Origin: Actinomycetes bacterium
Lineage (GTDB): Bacteria > Actinomycetota > Actinomycetes > Propionibacteriales > Nocardioidaceae
NCBI GenBank assembly: GCA_023460975.1
Contig: JAEWOG010000072.1
Location: 1-64,000, forward strand
Reading direction: 5' to 3'
DNA: 64,000 nt
The first letter of the stretch is position 1; each line of letters begins with the position of its first letter. The notes beneath the pieces were generated by a model. The model ran no database searches and was not told the origin of the DNA. It worked only from the letters and a program-made list of their open reading frames with translations. Made by a program: the position numbers and the translations under genes. This document shows positions 8,520-16,301 of this stretch, in pieces.

Positions 8520-9452
8520 GTGTACGACGCGATCATCATCGGCGGCGGCCCCGCCGGCCTCCAGGCAGCCCTCACCCTGGGCCGCCTCCACCGCACCGCG
8601 CTGGTGCTGGATTCCGGCGACTACCGCAACGCCCCCGCCGACCACATGCACAACGCGATCACCCACGACGGCCGCGAGCCCGCCGAGTTCCGGGCGATGG
8701 CGCAGCACGACCTGGCGGCGTACGAGACGGTGCAGGTCCGCTCGGCGCGCGCCTCGCGCGTGAGCGGCAGCCTCGACGAGGGATTCACCGTCGAGGTCGA
8801 CGGCGCCGAGCCCGTCACGGCGCGACGCCTCGTGCTGGCCACCGGCGTCCGCGACACCCTGCCGGAGGTGCCTGGACTGCGCGAGCTGTTCGGCACGCTG
8901 GCGGCGCACTGCCCGTTCTGCCACGGTCACGAGTACGCGGGCACCCAGGTCGGCCTCATGGGCGAACCGGCCCACGCCGCGCGCATGGTGGCGCTGATGG
9001 GCCCCGTGGCCTCCGGGCTGACGGTCTTCGCGCCCGAGGCGCCGGGCGGCCTGCCCACCCAGATTGTCGAGACCCAGATTGTCGAGACTGAGCCTGTCGA
9101 CACCGGGCCTGTCGACACCGTGACCACCCCGGTCGCGAGCGTACGGCGCGACGGCGACGAGGCCGTCGTCGAGCTCGCCGACGGCACTGAGCGCCGACTC
9201 GGCGGCATCCTGGTGGGCACCACCCTGACCCAGTCGGCGCCGTTCGCCGAGCAACTCGGCCTGGACCTGCAGGCCTCGGGCTCGATCCGCATCGACGACT
9301 TCGGCCGCACCAGCCTGCCGGGCGTGTACGCGGCCGGCGACCTGGCCCACACCGATGCCTTCCCGATGGCGATGGCGTCGGTCATCAGCGCCGCCGCGGC
9401 CGGCCTCATGGCTGGCAGCAGCGTGATCGCCGACGCGATCCAGCTGGGCTGA
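8520..9452 (+). CDS. Thioredoxin-reductase-like FAD-dependent disulfide oxidoreductase
   Basis: 310 residues from the GTG at 8520, chosen for AGGAG at 8508-8512. It has the FAD dinucleotide motif IIIGGGPAGLQAA at the N-terminus, the redox-active pair CPFCHGHE near residue 131 and a C-terminal FAD motif GVYAAGDLAHTD. CPFCHGxE rather than CATCDG marks the branch that includes dithiol oxidases of the GliT/HlmI type as well as uncharacterised bacterial reductases. Residues ~180-200 are a repetitive insert (TQIVETQIVETEPVDT) encoded by four tandem 15-bp units, unlikely to be part of the ancestral fold. It is probably controlled by the divergent MerR protein. Substrate unknown. Confidence 0.88.
   Translation: MYDAIIIGGGPAGLQAALTLGRLHRTALVLDSGDYRNAPADHMHNAITHDGREPAEFRAMAQHDLAAYETVQVRSARASRVSGSLDEGFTVEVDGAEPVTARRLVLATGVRDTLPEVPGLRELFGTLAAHCPFCHGHEYAGTQVGLMGEPAHAARMVALMGPVASGLTVFAPEAPGGLPTQIVETQIVETEPVDTGPVDTVTTPVASVRRDGDEAVVELADGTERRLGGILVGTTLTQSAPFAEQLGLDLQASGSIRIDDFGRTSLPGVYAAGDLAHTDAFPMAMASVISAAAAGLMAGSSVIADAIQLG
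9057..9116 (+). repeat. Four in-frame 15-bp tandem repeats inside the flavoenzyme gene
   Basis: Units at 9057, 9072, 9087 and 9102. The first two are identical (ACCCAGATTGTCGAG); the third and fourth diverge to ACTGAGCCTGTCGAC and ACCGGGCCTGTCGAC. The latter share GAGCCTGTCGA with the spacer repeat at 21735-21823. Confidence 0.9.
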
Positions 9453-9463
9453 GCGCGCCGGGC

Positions 9464-9493
9464 GTTGAGGTGGGGCCGCGGCCCCACCTCAAC
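9464..9493. terminator. Perfect 30-bp palindrome, likely bidirectional terminator
   Basis: Arms GTTGAGGTGGGGC and GCCCCACCTCAAC flank CGCG. It lies between the convergent flavoenzyme gene and the end of the nrd operon, where a bidirectional terminator is expected. Confidence 0.75.
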
Positions 9494-9500
9494 AGCAGCG

Positions 9501-9620
9501 TCAGCCCTCGCAGGCGACGCAGTCGGCGCCGTTCTCCAAGGAGCAGATCTGGGCAGGGATCCACTCGTCCCAGGTCAGGTTGTCGATGGCATCGGTGTCG
9601 AGGGTCGCAGTGTTGGACAT
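9501..9620 (-). CDS. Separate small ORF carrying the redox-active C-terminal tail of the ribonucleotide reductase alpha subunit
   Basis: A 39-residue ORF starts at 9620, one base after the nrdA TGA (9624-9622). It ends CSLENGADCVACEG, the kind of Cys-rich tail that normally terminates class I alpha subunits of this short type; the tail cysteines re-reduce the active-site disulfide. The nrdA product itself ends without any Cys pair. A ribosome-binding site AAAGGTGA overlaps the last codons of nrdA six bases before the ATG, so translation by reinitiation looks natural. In-frame stops lie just upstream in this frame, so it is a closed ORF. Working in trans is an inference; a genuine +1 frameshift at AAC TGA C is less likely but possible. 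Confidence 0.8.
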   Translation of the reverse strand: MSNTATLDTDAIDNLTWDEWIPAQICSLENGADCVACEG

Positions 9621-9621
9621 G

Positions 9622-11337
9622 TCAGTTCACCTTTCGTGGCGTGGCCTGGCCCTGCTTGCTCGCCTGCACACCCGCGCGCGAACGCAGGTAGTAGAGGCTC
9701 TTGATGTTCGGATCAAGCAGCGCCAGTTTGTGGATCTTGCTGATGTACTGCGGGGAAGCATCGGCCTGAAAGAAGAGATTCAGGGATTGCGACTGGTCGA
9801 TGTGGACCTGTCGGTCGGAAGCACGGGCGAGCAGGACCTCTTGGTCGATCTCATACCCGGTCTTGAAGACGTCCTTCTCGTGGGCGTCGAGCCACTCGAC
9901 ATGGGCCACCGAGCCGGCGTGATCGATGATGTCTTCGATGTGGCCTGAGTCGTAGACCCCTCGATCCTTCATCAGCTCGACGAGATTCTGATTGGCTCGC
10001 GGCATCTCGCCGGCCGAGGTCGTCTGGTTCCAGACGTTGGCGACGTACGGCTCAATGCCCTGGCTCGTGCCCCCCACGATGACCGCGGTGCTCATCGTGG
10101 GCGCGATCGCCATGAGGTGGGAGTTGCGTCGTCCCACACACCATTCAGGGATGCCGGCGCGTTCACCCATCCACTGCGACGCAGCGTCGGCGCGCTCACT
10201 GATGTGGGCGAAGATCTCCTTGTTGATCACCGCCGCCTCTTCGGATTCGAAGGGAACACGCTGGCGCTGCAGGTAATCGTGATAGCCGAGCACTCCCAGC
10301 CCCAGGCTGCGTGCCTTCTCCGTATAGCGCACCGCCCGCTCCAGTCCGCGAATCGTGCGGGCCTTGCGCAAGAAGGACTCAGCGACTGCGTCGAGGAACA
10401 CCGTCGCGATGTACGCGGTGTCCCGGTCCTTCCACTCGTCGTAGGTCGACAGGTTCAGCGACGACAGCACACAGGTGTAGGAGTGGTCCTCGTCGCTGAA
10501 GAGCGTGATCTCCGAGCAGAGGTTGGACGCCTTGTTGGCCAACCCATGCACGCGGTAGGACTCGGTCTGGGCGGCGTTGACCGTGTCCACCTTCCAGATG
10601 TAGCCCTTCCCCAGCACCACACGGATCTTGAGCACCCGCTGGTAGCGCTCAAGCGCATCCTTGTCGCCGGCAAGCATCCGGTCGATGAACTGCTGGGTGA
10701 AGATCCAGCCGACATTCTTGTTGGCGGGCTCACGGAAGATCAGGTCAGCCAACTCATAGAAGTCCGGGTGATCCACGGGCAAGTAGCCGGCCCAGGAACC
10801 ACGCCGCGTGGCTCCTTGGCTGATCTGGTTCGTCATCTCCGCGAAGTTGCAGAAGACCGGCACCACACCGTTGGCCTTGCCGTTGTCGGAGAACTTCGCA
10901 CCACGGGGGCGGATGTCGCCGAGGTAGGCAGAGGTGCCGAACCCGTTCTGGGAGAGGATCGCTGCTTCCTTGAGGGAGTCGTAGAACCCCCACACCGAGT
11001 CCTCGATGTAGGAGCCCTCACACGACACCGGCAGGCCGCGGTCGGTGCCGAGGTTGGCGAGCACCGGGGTCGAGGGCGAGAGCCAGCCGTTCCAGATGGC
11101 CTCGAAGAAGTGCGTGGTCCACGAGGTCTGGTCTTCGCGGGGATACATCTCGTCGGCCAGATGGCCGGCTGTGGCAGCGATGGTCTCGTACCGTGCTCGG
11201 ACCGTCTGGCCGGACACGGTGTACTTCGCCTTGACCATGGCGTAGCCGGCGGTGGTCATGAATGCGGGAACGGTGCCCTCACGCTGGAGTACCTTGCGCT
11301 CTGCGGAGAGCGCTTCCCAGTTGCTGTTGGTGGCCAT
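9622..11337 (-). CDS. nrdA: Class I ribonucleoside-diphosphate reductase, alpha subunit lacking its C-terminal tail
   Basis: 571 residues. It lacks the N-terminal ATP-cone of longer NrdA proteins and begins directly with the catalytic barrel. Visible active-site residues are Cys106 (GLPVSCEGSYIEDS), the thiyl-radical Cys in SNLCSEITL (near 274) and its partner Cys in YTCVLSSLNL (near 289). The C-terminus stops at ASKQGQATPRKVN with no CxxC pair; that tail is encoded by the next ORF. The ATG overlaps the TAA of nrdB by one base (TAATG), so the subunits are coupled. The enzyme makes deoxyribonucleotides with NrdB. Expression should be shut down by cobalamin through the leader riboswitch, leaving a B12-dependent class II enzyme, not in this window, to take over. 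Confidence 0.93.
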   Translation of the reverse strand: MATNSNWEALSAERKVLQREGTVPAFMTTAGYAMVKAKYTVSGQTVRARYETIAATAGHLADEMYPREDQTSWTTHFFEAIWNGWLSPSTPVLANLGTDRGLPVSCEGSYIEDSVWGFYDSLKEAAILSQNGFGTSAYLGDIRPRGAKFSDNGKANGVVPVFCNFAEMTNQISQGATRRGSWAGYLPVDHPDFYELADLIFREPANKNVGWIFTQQFIDRMLAGDKDALERYQRVLKIRVVLGKGYIWKVDTVNAAQTESYRVHGLANKASNLCSEITLFSDEDHSYTCVLSSLNLSTYDEWKDRDTAYIATVFLDAVAESFLRKARTIRGLERAVRYTEKARSLGLGVLGYHDYLQRQRVPFESEEAAVINKEIFAHISERADAASQWMGERAGIPEWCVGRRNSHLMAIAPTMSTAVIVGGTSQGIEPYVANVWNQTTSAGEMPRANQNLVELMKDRGVYDSGHIEDIIDHAGSVAHVEWLDAHEKDVFKTGYEIDQEVLLARASDRQVHIDQSQSLNLFFQADASPQYISKIHKLALLDPNIKSLYYLRSRAGVQASKQGQATPRKVN

Positions 11338-12335
11338 TAGAAGCTGAACTCCGTCTCACCGATCGTGCGGTTGTATTCGTTGCCGGTCACCTGGAAGAAG
11401 TCGTGGAACTGGGTGCCGTTGATCCCGCTGTAGAACCACTGGGCAATGGGGTTGTCCACGACTTCGAACAGCGGCTCCATCCGCATGTTCTCCAGAGTCA
11501 TGTCGACCCTGGACTTCACAAAGGTCTCCAGGTCGGCCTGTTCGATTCCGGCAATGGGTCCGTGGGCGAAGAGCATCTCCACGATCCGAGCCTCATGGGC
11601 GTAGAGGTGCTCGGCCACGGCGCGAACTCGTGCGAACAGGGCATCCCGGTCTCGCTGGAAGACTTCCGCGCTCACGGATTCGGCGTACTCGTCCATCGTG
11701 GTGTTGAAGAGCCAGGCCCCTCCGGTGGCGTGGAGATTCTCGTCACGGGCCGAGAAGTTGATGCCGCTCACCACGTTCTGCAGCAGATTCTTGCCACCGG
11801 ATTGGAAGTGCTTGAGGAAGGCGAAGTTGGAGTAGAGGACGCAGTTCTCCATCAGCGTGAAGACGCTGAGGGCGTACAGCAGGTCCTCGTCGGCGATGGC
11901 GTCCCACACGAACTGGATCCGCTCGGCCAGGACCGGGTCGTTCTTGTACGACTCGTAGAACTCTTCGGTGTCAATCATCAACGCCTTGTTGAGCTTGGCG
12001 TAGAAGGGGGCGTGCATGTTGAGCTCCGCGAACGAGAACGCGTTCGACATCATCTGGATCTCGGGGCGGGGGAAGGCATGGAAGATGCGGTCTCCCCACA
12101 CTTCGCCGCCAAGGATCAGCTCATAGATGGTGAACAGTTTCAGCGTCGTCCTGACTGCGGCCTGTTCTGCCTCGGTCATGGTGACCAGGAAGTCCTGCTT
12201 GTCGTTCTCGACCGGGATTTCCTCGGCGGTCCAGAAGATGCTGCGCTGCTTCTTGGCGAGGTCCTCGGCCATGGGGTAGTCGAAAACGTAGGCGTCCTTG
12301 GCCGTACGGATCCGTAGCGAATCTGTGGAGATCAC
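11337..12335 (-). CDS. nrdB: Class I ribonucleoside-diphosphate reductase, beta (radical-generating) subunit
   Basis: 332 residues from the GTG at 12335, chosen for GAAGGA seven bases upstream; the longer open frame to 12614 only reads through the riboswitch leader. Ferritin-like helices carry the motifs AELNMHAPFY (candidate metal ligands and radical Tyr four residues after His) and ARDENLHATGG (second metal half-site). It supplies the radical to NrdA. Which metal is used and whether the Tyr is the radical site cannot be settled by eye; the E-to-H spacing in the first motif differs from the E. coli subunit. It is first gene of the nrdB-nrdA-tail operon. Confidence 0.9.
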   Translation of the reverse strand: MISTDSLRIRTAKDAYVFDYPMAEDLAKKQRSIFWTAEEIPVENDKQDFLVTMTEAEQAAVRTTLKLFTIYELILGGEVWGDRIFHAFPRPEIQMMSNAFSFAELNMHAPFYAKLNKALMIDTEEFYESYKNDPVLAERIQFVWDAIADEDLLYALSVFTLMENCVLYSNFAFLKHFQSGGKNLLQNVVSGINFSARDENLHATGGAWLFNTTMDEYAESVSAEVFQRDRDALFARVRAVAEHLYAHEARIVEMLFAHGPIAGIEQADLETFVKSRVDMTLENMRMEPLFEVVDNPIAQWFYSGINGTQFHDFFQVTGNEYNRTIGETEFSF

Positions 12336-12481
12336 GGTGAGTCCTTCGTCGTGGTGCGGCTGAGCGCTTCCGCGAAGGAGACGAGGCTGGCAGGGTCCGA
12401 GCACCCAAAGAGCGGCCCGAGGCACCTGCATCGTCTGATCCCCTGACTTCCCCTCGAAGTCGCGGACCCCACCACACGGTG

Positions 12482-12695
12482 GGCACTGGCAGGTCTTCGG
12501 ACTCGTGGGCGGTGACGCATCGCTGCGTCGTCCTACTGCCCGTCGCTTCCCAGGACCCATGAATCTGCGGTCCCAGTGCTTCCTGTCACTCCAGGAGACG
12601 GGGGTCGTTCCCACTCACCGCTGCGGGGCAGTCCCGGAATCTCACCGGGTTCCCTCTTGCGACGACGACTCTGGCTTGGGCCGTCGAACCAGCTG
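12482..12695 (-). promoter_or_regulatory. Cobalamin riboswitch in the nrdBA leader
   Basis: Read on the minus strand, the leader has the conserved cobalamin-aptamer blocks in order: GAGGGAACCCGGTGAGATTCC, GGGACTGCCCCGCAGCGGT, and AGTCCGAAGACCTGCCAGT near the 3' end at ~12485-12500. About 150 nt follow before the nrdB GTG. A hairpin of arms CCCACC/GGTGGG at 12468-12483 abuts the last block and could be part of the switching region. Control of class I reductase by a B12 riboswitch is known in Streptomyces, where a class II enzyme is used when B12 is present. A weak promoter candidate (TAGTTA, 17 bp, TATATG) lies at about 12705-12735 on the minus strand. Confidence 0.93.
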
Positions 12696-12783
12696 CATGA
12701 CCACCATATAGGGGAATGACGTTGTTGTAACTACCTAGATGTTGTGTTTTCCGTCCCGTCGCTGCGGGCGATACAGTCAGGCC

Positions 12784-13335
12784 ATGTCCCACCCAGCGCG
12801 CGCGTACGACAGTTCGCGACGCCAGAGCAAGGGACGCGACCGCATCCTCGAGGCGGCCCTCGAGTTGGCGCGGGCCCACGGCGGGTGGGACTGGTCGGAC
12901 ATCACCTTCAAGGCGGTCGCCGAGGCTGCCGAGTTGAGTGAGCGCACGGTGTATCGCCACTTCCCCACCCAGGGCGATCTCCACGAGGCGATGCTGCTGC
13001 GCATCAACGACCACGCGTCGATCTCGTACGACAACCTGTCCCTGTCCGGCGTGGGCGAGGTCGTGGGGCGGCTGTTCTCCTCCCTGGACACCTTCACTCC
13101 CCACGCCGGGAGCCAGCCCCGGCCCTCGGAGGCAGCGATCGCGATGAACCGCGAGCGCATGGACGCCCTACTGGAGGCGAGCGGGGGCGACGTACGGCTC
13201 GCAGCCCTGCTGGACGTGCTGTGGAGCACCGAGGCGTACGAGCGACTCGTCTCCGTGTGGCGCCTGTCCACGCCCGAGGCCGTGGCCGCCGTGCAGTGGG
13301 CGCTGGACGCGCTCACCGCGACCCAATCCGAGTAG
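12784..13335 (+). CDS. TetR family transcriptional regulator
   Basis: 183 residues from the ATG at 12784. The N-terminal HTH is clear: RDRILEAALELARAHGG, then TFKAVAEAAELSERTVYRHF and PTQGDLHEAM. The C-terminal ligand domain is not family-specific. It diverges from nrdBA and lies upstream of the cysD operon on the same strand, so its target could be either or neither; a palindrome sits just before cysD. The last codons (QSE, stop) are inside a tandem repeat whose copies each re-create an in-frame TAG. Confidence 0.88.
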   Translation: MSHPARAYDSSRRQSKGRDRILEAALELARAHGGWDWSDITFKAVAEAAELSERTVYRHFPTQGDLHEAMLLRINDHASISYDNLSLSGVGEVVGRLFSSLDTFTPHAGSQPRPSEAAIAMNRERMDALLEASGGDVRLAALLDVLWSTEAYERLVSVWRLSTPEAVAAVQWALDALTATQSE

Positions 13336-13379
13336 GCCCAATCCGAGTAGGCCCAGCCCGAGTAGCCCAGTCCGAGCAG
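13322..13379 (+). repeat. Tandem 15/14-bp repeats spanning the tetR stop codon
   Basis: Two identical units CCCAATCCGAGTAGG (13322, 13337) followed by CCCAGCCCGAGTAG (13352) and CCCAGTCCGAGCAG (13366). The first unit contains the TAG that ends tetR, so the following copies are extra stops outside the gene. Confidence 0.92.
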
Positions 13380-13478
13380 CCCACGCTGCCCATCCCAGGG
13401 CCCCGACTGCCACCTCTGGTCCAGTCCGGGCGCGCTGTGGTGACCGCTGAGTGCGACGCCGATTCGCCTCCCCCGACA

Positions 13479-13504
13479 TTTCGTGTCAGATTTCTGACAC
13501 GAAA
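13479..13504. promoter_or_regulatory. Perfect 12-bp-arm palindrome upstream of cysD
   Basis: Arms TTTCGTGTCAGA (13479-13490) and TCTGACACGAAA (13493-13504) are separated by two bases and end 20 bp before the cysD GTG. The AT-rich symmetrical arms, short spacer and lack of a T-tract fit an operator for a dimeric regulator better than a terminator. The regulator is unknown; the adjacent TetR protein or a sulfur regulator are candidates. Confidence 0.7.
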
Positions 13505-13524
13505 TCGACGAGAGGGGAGCGTCC

Positions 13525-14433
13525 GTGACGACCCTGCAGGAACAGACACACCTGGACCGGCTCGAGTCCGAGTCCGTCCACATCTTCCGGGAGGTCGCAG
13601 CGACCGCCGAGAAGCCCGGCCTGCTGTTCTCCGGCGGCAAGGACTCCGTGGTCATGCTGCACCTGGCCGTGAAGGCGTTCTGGCCGGCGCCAGTGCCGTT
13701 CCCGGTCATGCACGTCGACACGGGCCAGAACTTCGACGAGGTCATCGAGTTCCGTGACCGCACCGTCGAGAAGTACGGCCTGCGCCTCCTGGTCGCCAGC
13801 GTCCAGGACGACATCGACGCCGGCCGCTCGCACGAGGAGTACCCCGGCGCCCCGCGCAACCGCCTCCAGACCACGGCCCTGCTGCGCGGCATCACCGAGA
13901 ACGGCTTCGGCGCCGTCTTCGGCGGAGCCCGCCGCGACGAGGAGAAGGCTCGCGCCAAGGAGCGCGTGTTCTCCTTCCGCGACTCCTTCGGGCAGTGGGA
14001 TCCCCGCAACCAGCGCCCCGAGCTGTGGAACCTCTACAACGGGCGCCACCGCAAGGGCGAGAACATCCGCGTCTTTCCGCTGTCGAACTGGACCGAGCTC
14101 GACATCTGGTCCTACATCGAGCGCGAGGGCATCGAGCTCCCGTCCATGTACTACGCCAGGCACCGCACGGTCGTCGAGCGCGACGGGATGCTGCTGGAGG
14201 TCAACCGGTTCGTCACGCCGCAGGCGGACGAGGAGCCGTTCGAGGCGCTGACCCGCTTCCGCACCGTCGGGGACGCGACCTGCACGGGCTGCGTCGAATC
14301 GAGGGCCACCACCCCCGAGGACGTCGTGGCCGAGGTCGCCGCAGCCCGCGTCACCGAACGCGGCGCCACCCGCGCCGACGACCGCATCTCCGAGGCCGGG
14401 ATGGAAGACCGCAAGAAGGAAGGCTATTTCTGA
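13525..14433 (+). CDS. cysD: Sulfate adenylyltransferase small subunit
   Basis: 302 residues from the GTG at 13525, with GAGGGGAG eight bases upstream. The PP-loop SGGKDS (near residue 35), the DTGQNFDEV motif and the C-terminal CTGC-containing segment are those of CysD. With the GTPase CysN it makes adenosine 5'-phosphosulfate (APS) from ATP and sulfate. The stop overlaps the cysNC start (TGATG), indicating coupling. No cysH, sulfite reductase or sulfate transporter is adjacent; the following genes include a sulfotransferase, so this copy may supply PAPS for sulfonation rather than cysteine synthesis. Confidence 0.95.
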   Translation: MTTLQEQTHLDRLESESVHIFREVAATAEKPGLLFSGGKDSVVMLHLAVKAFWPAPVPFPVMHVDTGQNFDEVIEFRDRTVEKYGLRLLVASVQDDIDAGRSHEEYPGAPRNRLQTTALLRGITENGFGAVFGGARRDEEKARAKERVFSFRDSFGQWDPRNQRPELWNLYNGRHRKGENIRVFPLSNWTELDIWSYIEREGIELPSMYYARHRTVVERDGMLLEVNRFVTPQADEEPFEALTRFRTVGDATCTGCVESRATTPEDVVAEVAAARVTERGATRADDRISEAGMEDRKKEGYF

Positions 14434-16301
14434 TGAGCGAACTGCTGCGCATCGCCACCGCCGGCTCCGTCGACGACGGCAAGTCCACCCTGATCGGGCG
14501 CCTGCTCTACGACTCGAAGGCGATCTTCGCCGACCAGCTCGACGCCGTGGAGACGGCCAGCCGCAACCGCGGCTCCGAGGTGCCGGACCTGGCGCTGCTC
14601 ACCGACGGCCTGCGCGCCGAGCGGGAGCAGGGCATCACCATCGACGTCGCCTACCGCTACTTCGCCACGCCGAAGCGGAAGTTCATCATCGCCGACACCC
14701 CCGGCCACATCCAGTACACCCGCAACATGGTCACCGGCGCCTCCACCGCCGACGTCGCGATCATCCTCGTCGACGCCCGCCAGGGCGTCCTGGAGCAGTC
14801 GCGTCGCCACGCCTTCCTCGCCTCGCTGCTGGCGATCCCGCACATCGTGGTCTGCGTCAACAAGATGGACCTGGTCGACTTCGCCCAGGACGCGTACGAG
14901 GACATCCGCCGCGAGTTCGAGCAGTTCGCCGCCAAGCTCGAGGTGGCCGACCTGTCCTTCATCCCGATCAGCGCGCTGACCGGCGACAACGTCGTGTCCC
15001 GCAGCCCCGAGATGGAGTGGTACACCGGCCCCAGCCTGCTGGACACGCTGGAGAACCTGCACATCGGTTCCGACCGCAACCTCATCGACGTCCGACTGCC
15101 CGTGCAGTACGTCATCCGGCCCCACTCCTCGCGCGACGCCGACCTGCACGACTTCCGCGGCTACGCGGGCACCGTGGCCGGCGGCGTGATGCGGCCCGGC
15201 GACGACGTCACCGTGCTGCCCGTGGGTCGCACCTCGACCATCACCCACCTGTGGGCGCCGGGCGGCAAGGAACTGCCCGAGGCTGCGGCGGGTCAGGCCG
15301 TCACCGTCGAGCTCGCCGACGACATCGACATCGCCCGCGGCGACTTGTTGTGCCGCCCGCACAACCGGCCGCACGTCGGACAGGACATCGACGCGATGCT
15401 CTGCTGGCTCACCGACGACGCCACGCTGGAGCCCGGGCGCCGCTACACGATCCAGCACACCACCCGATCCACGCGGGCAGTCGTCGAGGAGGTCGACTAC
15501 CGCCTCGACGTCAACACGCTGCACCGCGACACCGACGTCCACGCGCTGACACTCAACGAGATCGGCCGCGTCACGCTGCGTACGCAGCAGCCGTTGCTGT
15601 TCGACAGCTACCGTCGCAGCCGCGAGACGGGCGCCTTCATCCTCGTCGACGAGGCGACCAACGCCACCGTCGCGGCGGGCATGATCACCGGCCCCGCGCA
15701 GCGCCACGAGAGCGTGGTGTGGCACCACAGCGCGGTCTCGAGCCAGGAGCGCACTGAGGCGACGCCCGGCAACGGGATGACGGTGTGGCTCACCGGCCTG
15801 TCCGGGTCGGGGAAGTCCACGATCGCCGTCGAGGCGGAGCGTCTCCTCACCGAGCAGGGCCGCGCCGCGTACCTGCTCGACGGCGACAACCTGCGCCACG
15901 GCCTCAACTCCGACCTGGGGTTCTCTGTCGCCGACCGCGCCGAGGCCGTACGCCGGGCCGGCGAGGTCGCCGCGCTGCTGGCGGACGCGGGCCAGGTGGC
16001 CGTGGTGGCGCTGGTCTCGCCGGACCGGGCGGCCCGGGACCGGGTGCGCGCGGCCCACGAGGCGGCCGGACTGCGGTTCGTCGAGGTCTTCGTCGACACG
16101 TCCCTGGAGGCGTGCGAGGGCCGCGACCCCAAGGGTCTCTACGCCCGTGCGCGCGCCGGGGAGATCCGTGACTTCACCGGCATCGACGCGGCGTACGAAC
16201 CCCCCACCGACCCCGAGCTGCGCCTGGTCGGCGTCGGCTCCGTCGAGGCGGCCGCGCGCCGGCTCGTGACGCTGGTGACCGAGGAGAACAGCGATGACTG
16301 A
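14433..16301 (+). CDS. cysNC: Bifunctional sulfate adenylyltransferase GTPase subunit / APS kinase
   Basis: 622 residues. The N-terminal EF-Tu-like GTPase has GSVDDGKST (G1), ADTPGHIQYT (G3) and NKMD (G4). From about residue 448 an APS kinase domain begins with the P-loop GLSGSGKST, followed by LDGDNLRHGLN and the DPKGLYARARAGEI lid. CysN activates the CysD reaction and the CysC domain phosphorylates APS to PAPS, so the fusion delivers PAPS, the sulfotransferase donor. It begins inside the cysD stop codon and overlaps the DUF1214 gene by eight bases, placing them all on one transcript. Confidence 0.95.
   Translation: MSELLRIATAGSVDDGKSTLIGRLLYDSKAIFADQLDAVETASRNRGSEVPDLALLTDGLRAEREQGITIDVAYRYFATPKRKFIIADTPGHIQYTRNMVTGASTADVAIILVDARQGVLEQSRRHAFLASLLAIPHIVVCVNKMDLVDFAQDAYEDIRREFEQFAAKLEVADLSFIPISALTGDNVVSRSPEMEWYTGPSLLDTLENLHIGSDRNLIDVRLPVQYVIRPHSSRDADLHDFRGYAGTVAGGVMRPGDDVTVLPVGRTSTITHLWAPGGKELPEAAAGQAVTVELADDIDIARGDLLCRPHNRPHVGQDIDAMLCWLTDDATLEPGRRYTIQHTTRSTRAVVEEVDYRLDVNTLHRDTDVHALTLNEIGRVTLRTQQPLLFDSYRRSRETGAFILVDEATNATVAAGMITGPAQRHESVVWHHSAVSSQERTEATPGNGMTVWLTGLSGSGKSTIAVEAERLLTEQGRAAYLLDGDNLRHGLNSDLGFSVADRAEAVRRAGEVAALLADAGQVAVVALVSPDRAARDRVRAAHEAAGLRFVEVFVDTSLEACEGRDPKGLYARARAGEIRDFTGIDAAYEPPTDPELRLVGVGSVEAAARRLVTLVTEENSDD

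Noticed and set aside
9618..9630. Programmed +1 frameshift joining nrdA to its tail as the main explanation
   Set aside because: The UGAC context and upstream SD are suggestive, but Asn-tRNA on AAC would pair poorly after a +1 slip to ACU, and a well-placed ATG with its own SD makes reinitiation simpler. Kept as an alternative.
9470..9704. Plus-strand small ORFs opposite the nrd tail
   Set aside because: They begin inside the terminator palindrome and are antisense to better-supported minus-strand coding.
12336..12614. Extension of nrdB upstream to 12614
   Set aside because: The added 93 codons read through the cobalamin riboswitch and its expression platform; the GTG at 12335 has a good ribosome-binding site and matches the family start.
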